From Sneathiella sp. (GTDB lineage Bacteria > Pseudomonadota > Alphaproteobacteria > Sneathiellales > Sneathiellaceae): a stretch of 13,994 nt of DNA. The stretch spans positions 1 to 13,994 of the forward strand of contig NVRR01000053.1 of the NCBI GenBank assembly GCA_002732675.1, given 5' to 3'. The translations under genes were made by a program, and so were the position numbers. The notes under the pieces were generated by a model that worked only from the letters and a program-made list of their open reading frames with translations, ran no database searches and was not told where the DNA came from. Positions 13,167-13,994 of the stretch are shown here, piece by piece. Positions within the stretch are counted from its first letter, which is position 1. Every line of letters starts with the position of its first letter.

Positions 13167-13195
13167 TTGACAATTGAGTACTGGATCACAAGAAT
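13167..13195 (+). promoter_or_regulatory. Candidate promoter of the GST gene
   Basis: A perfect TTGACA (13167-13172), a 17-bp spacer and AAGAAT (13190-13195, four of six matches). The transcript would start near 13202, about 26 nt before the GTG start. Confidence 0.45.
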
Positions 13196-13227
13196 AAAAA
13201 GCTAATTTTCAAACTTAGGATAAATCC

Positions 13228-13923
13228 GTGCGCACGCTTCGTTATACACTTGGTTCTCCTTATGCGCGCGGAATTCGCGTGCTGTTGCAAGAACTCGGAC
13301 TTGAATATGAGCAGGAAGCAGAGTTGACGACACCGTCCGCAGCGGAGAGGGCGACAGCGTCACCAACTTTGCAGGTACCAACACTCTGGGACGACGGCAA
13401 GACGCTCTGGGAAAGCGGGCTTATTGCTGATTATCTGCTCGCCACTTACTCCGTCGACAGCATCGGACCGCAACCGCTGGCGGGATCAATCGCTCGGGCA
13501 GGGAGCGATTGGGAGGATAAACTCCTTCTCGCCACTATTCAGACCCTCGGAAATGTTGCAACAACCATCAGCCAGATGAAATGGTCGGGTGTCGCTTGGC
13601 AGGACAACGACTATCTTACACGCGGCAGCGAGCGCCTGCCGTATTTACTTGATTGGCTTGAGGCGAGACTTCTGGATACCGAAACTGGCTTCCTCGGCAA
13701 TGTCACGGCTGTTCAAGATATTTTTCTCACCTGCCATCTGAGATTTATTGCAAACCGTCCTTTGGATCTCGACTGTAAACTTGAAAAATTTCCAAAAATC
13801 AAGGCTTTGACTGAGCGAATGGAAGCAAGAACTTCTTTTATCGAGAACCCTATCTTGTGGTGGGATCCAAAAGTTATCGGCTATGCTGAAGACGGCACCA
13901 CACCACTCTACAATACCGATTGA
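13228..13923 (+). CDS. Glutathione S-transferase family protein
   Basis: 231 residues, soluble. The N-terminal thioredoxin-fold domain (1-75) has SPYARGIRVLLQELGL with Ser10 at the usual activating position, the cis-proline VP (50-51), and the glutathione-binding ES pair (62-63) in LWESGLIADYL. The rest is the all-helical C-terminal domain with FLGNVTAVQDIFLTCHLRF (155-173). It likely joins glutathione to an electrophile or removes it; the substrate is unknown. The start is GTG 13228, with AGGA seven bases upstream. It is divergent from the MaoC gene and has its own promoter. The 71 bp after the stop show no clear terminator. Confidence 0.9.
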   Translation: MRTLRYTLGSPYARGIRVLLQELGLEYEQEAELTTPSAAERATASPTLQVPTLWDDGKTLWESGLIADYLLATYSVDSIGPQPLAGSIARAGSDWEDKLLLATIQTLGNVATTISQMKWSGVAWQDNDYLTRGSERLPYLLDWLEARLLDTETGFLGNVTAVQDIFLTCHLRFIANRPLDLDCKLEKFPKIKALTERMEARTSFIENPILWWDPKVIGYAEDGTTPLYNTD

Positions 13924-13994
13924 AGTATCTAGCTAGAAGCAGCTTCACCGCACCCGCAAATTACGCCAGAACCTCGCCGGGCTAAGAAAACCAG

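Noticed and set aside
13945..13992. Minus-strand frame entering from the right edge and ending in TGA (15 codons, includes SPARFWRNLRVR)
   Set aside because: It reads like a protein C-terminus, but 15 codons are too few to support a gene; flanking sequence would settle it.

Overview
The window looks like chromosomal DNA of an alphaproteobacterium. Gene content and protein style suggest this: a class I ribonucleotide reductase of the form common in that class, two YdcH/DUF465 small proteins and a GGDEF protein beside purEK, a TIGR02444-family protein, and a TPR-methyltransferase with a YEESPYPRW motif. The genus cannot be set from the sequence alone; a marine Rhodospirillales/Sneathiella/Kordiimonas-like organism is a guess. 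I see no rRNA, tRNA, CRISPR array, insertion sequence or phage gene.

Left part (1-1640). The 5' part of a ribonucleotide reductase large-subunit gene (minus strand) runs off the left edge. Its start is fixed by an in-frame stop and there is no room for an N-terminal ATP-cone. It has a long leader, a promoter overlapped by an NrdR-like box, and a 12-bp inverted repeat whose inner arm abuts the ribosome binding site. In the opposite direction lies a roughly 245-nt untranslated stretch with a promoter, two hairpins and a strong terminator. It is either a small RNA or the leader of the small P-loop kinase gene that follows.

Middle part (1640-6020). Two YdcH/DUF465 genes flank a flavin prenyltransferase (ubiX) and a TIGR02444-family gene. 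Next come a soluble diguanylate cyclase and the purE-purK pair for the CAIR step of purine synthesis, which has a good promoter. Packing is tight: ydcH and the GGDEF gene overlap tail to tail by 21 bp, and purK and the following transporter gene face each other with 2 bp between stops.

Right part (6021-13994). A SulP-family anion transporter with a STAS domain is followed by a 400-bp gap. Next is a probable minus-strand operon, read from right to left: a MaoC-like hydratase, a SugE/Gdx guanidinium exporter, a TPR-SAM methyltransferase, a rhodanese-ChrB fusion and the chromate exporter ChrA. The last two are coupled by an ATGA overlap. The chrA stop itself overlaps the ATG of a 20-codon ORF that has its own ribosome binding site and ends inside a 10-bp perfect hairpin, possibly the remnant of another cistron. 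A glutathione S-transferase gene is divergent from the MaoC gene. SulP, ChrA/ChrB, Gdx and GST together make this side an oxyanion/toxicant-handling neighbourhood.

No clearly new multi-gene system stands out. The best unexplained signals are the non-coding ones at 540-1003, the half-site array at 3195-3241, and the chrA 3' end.
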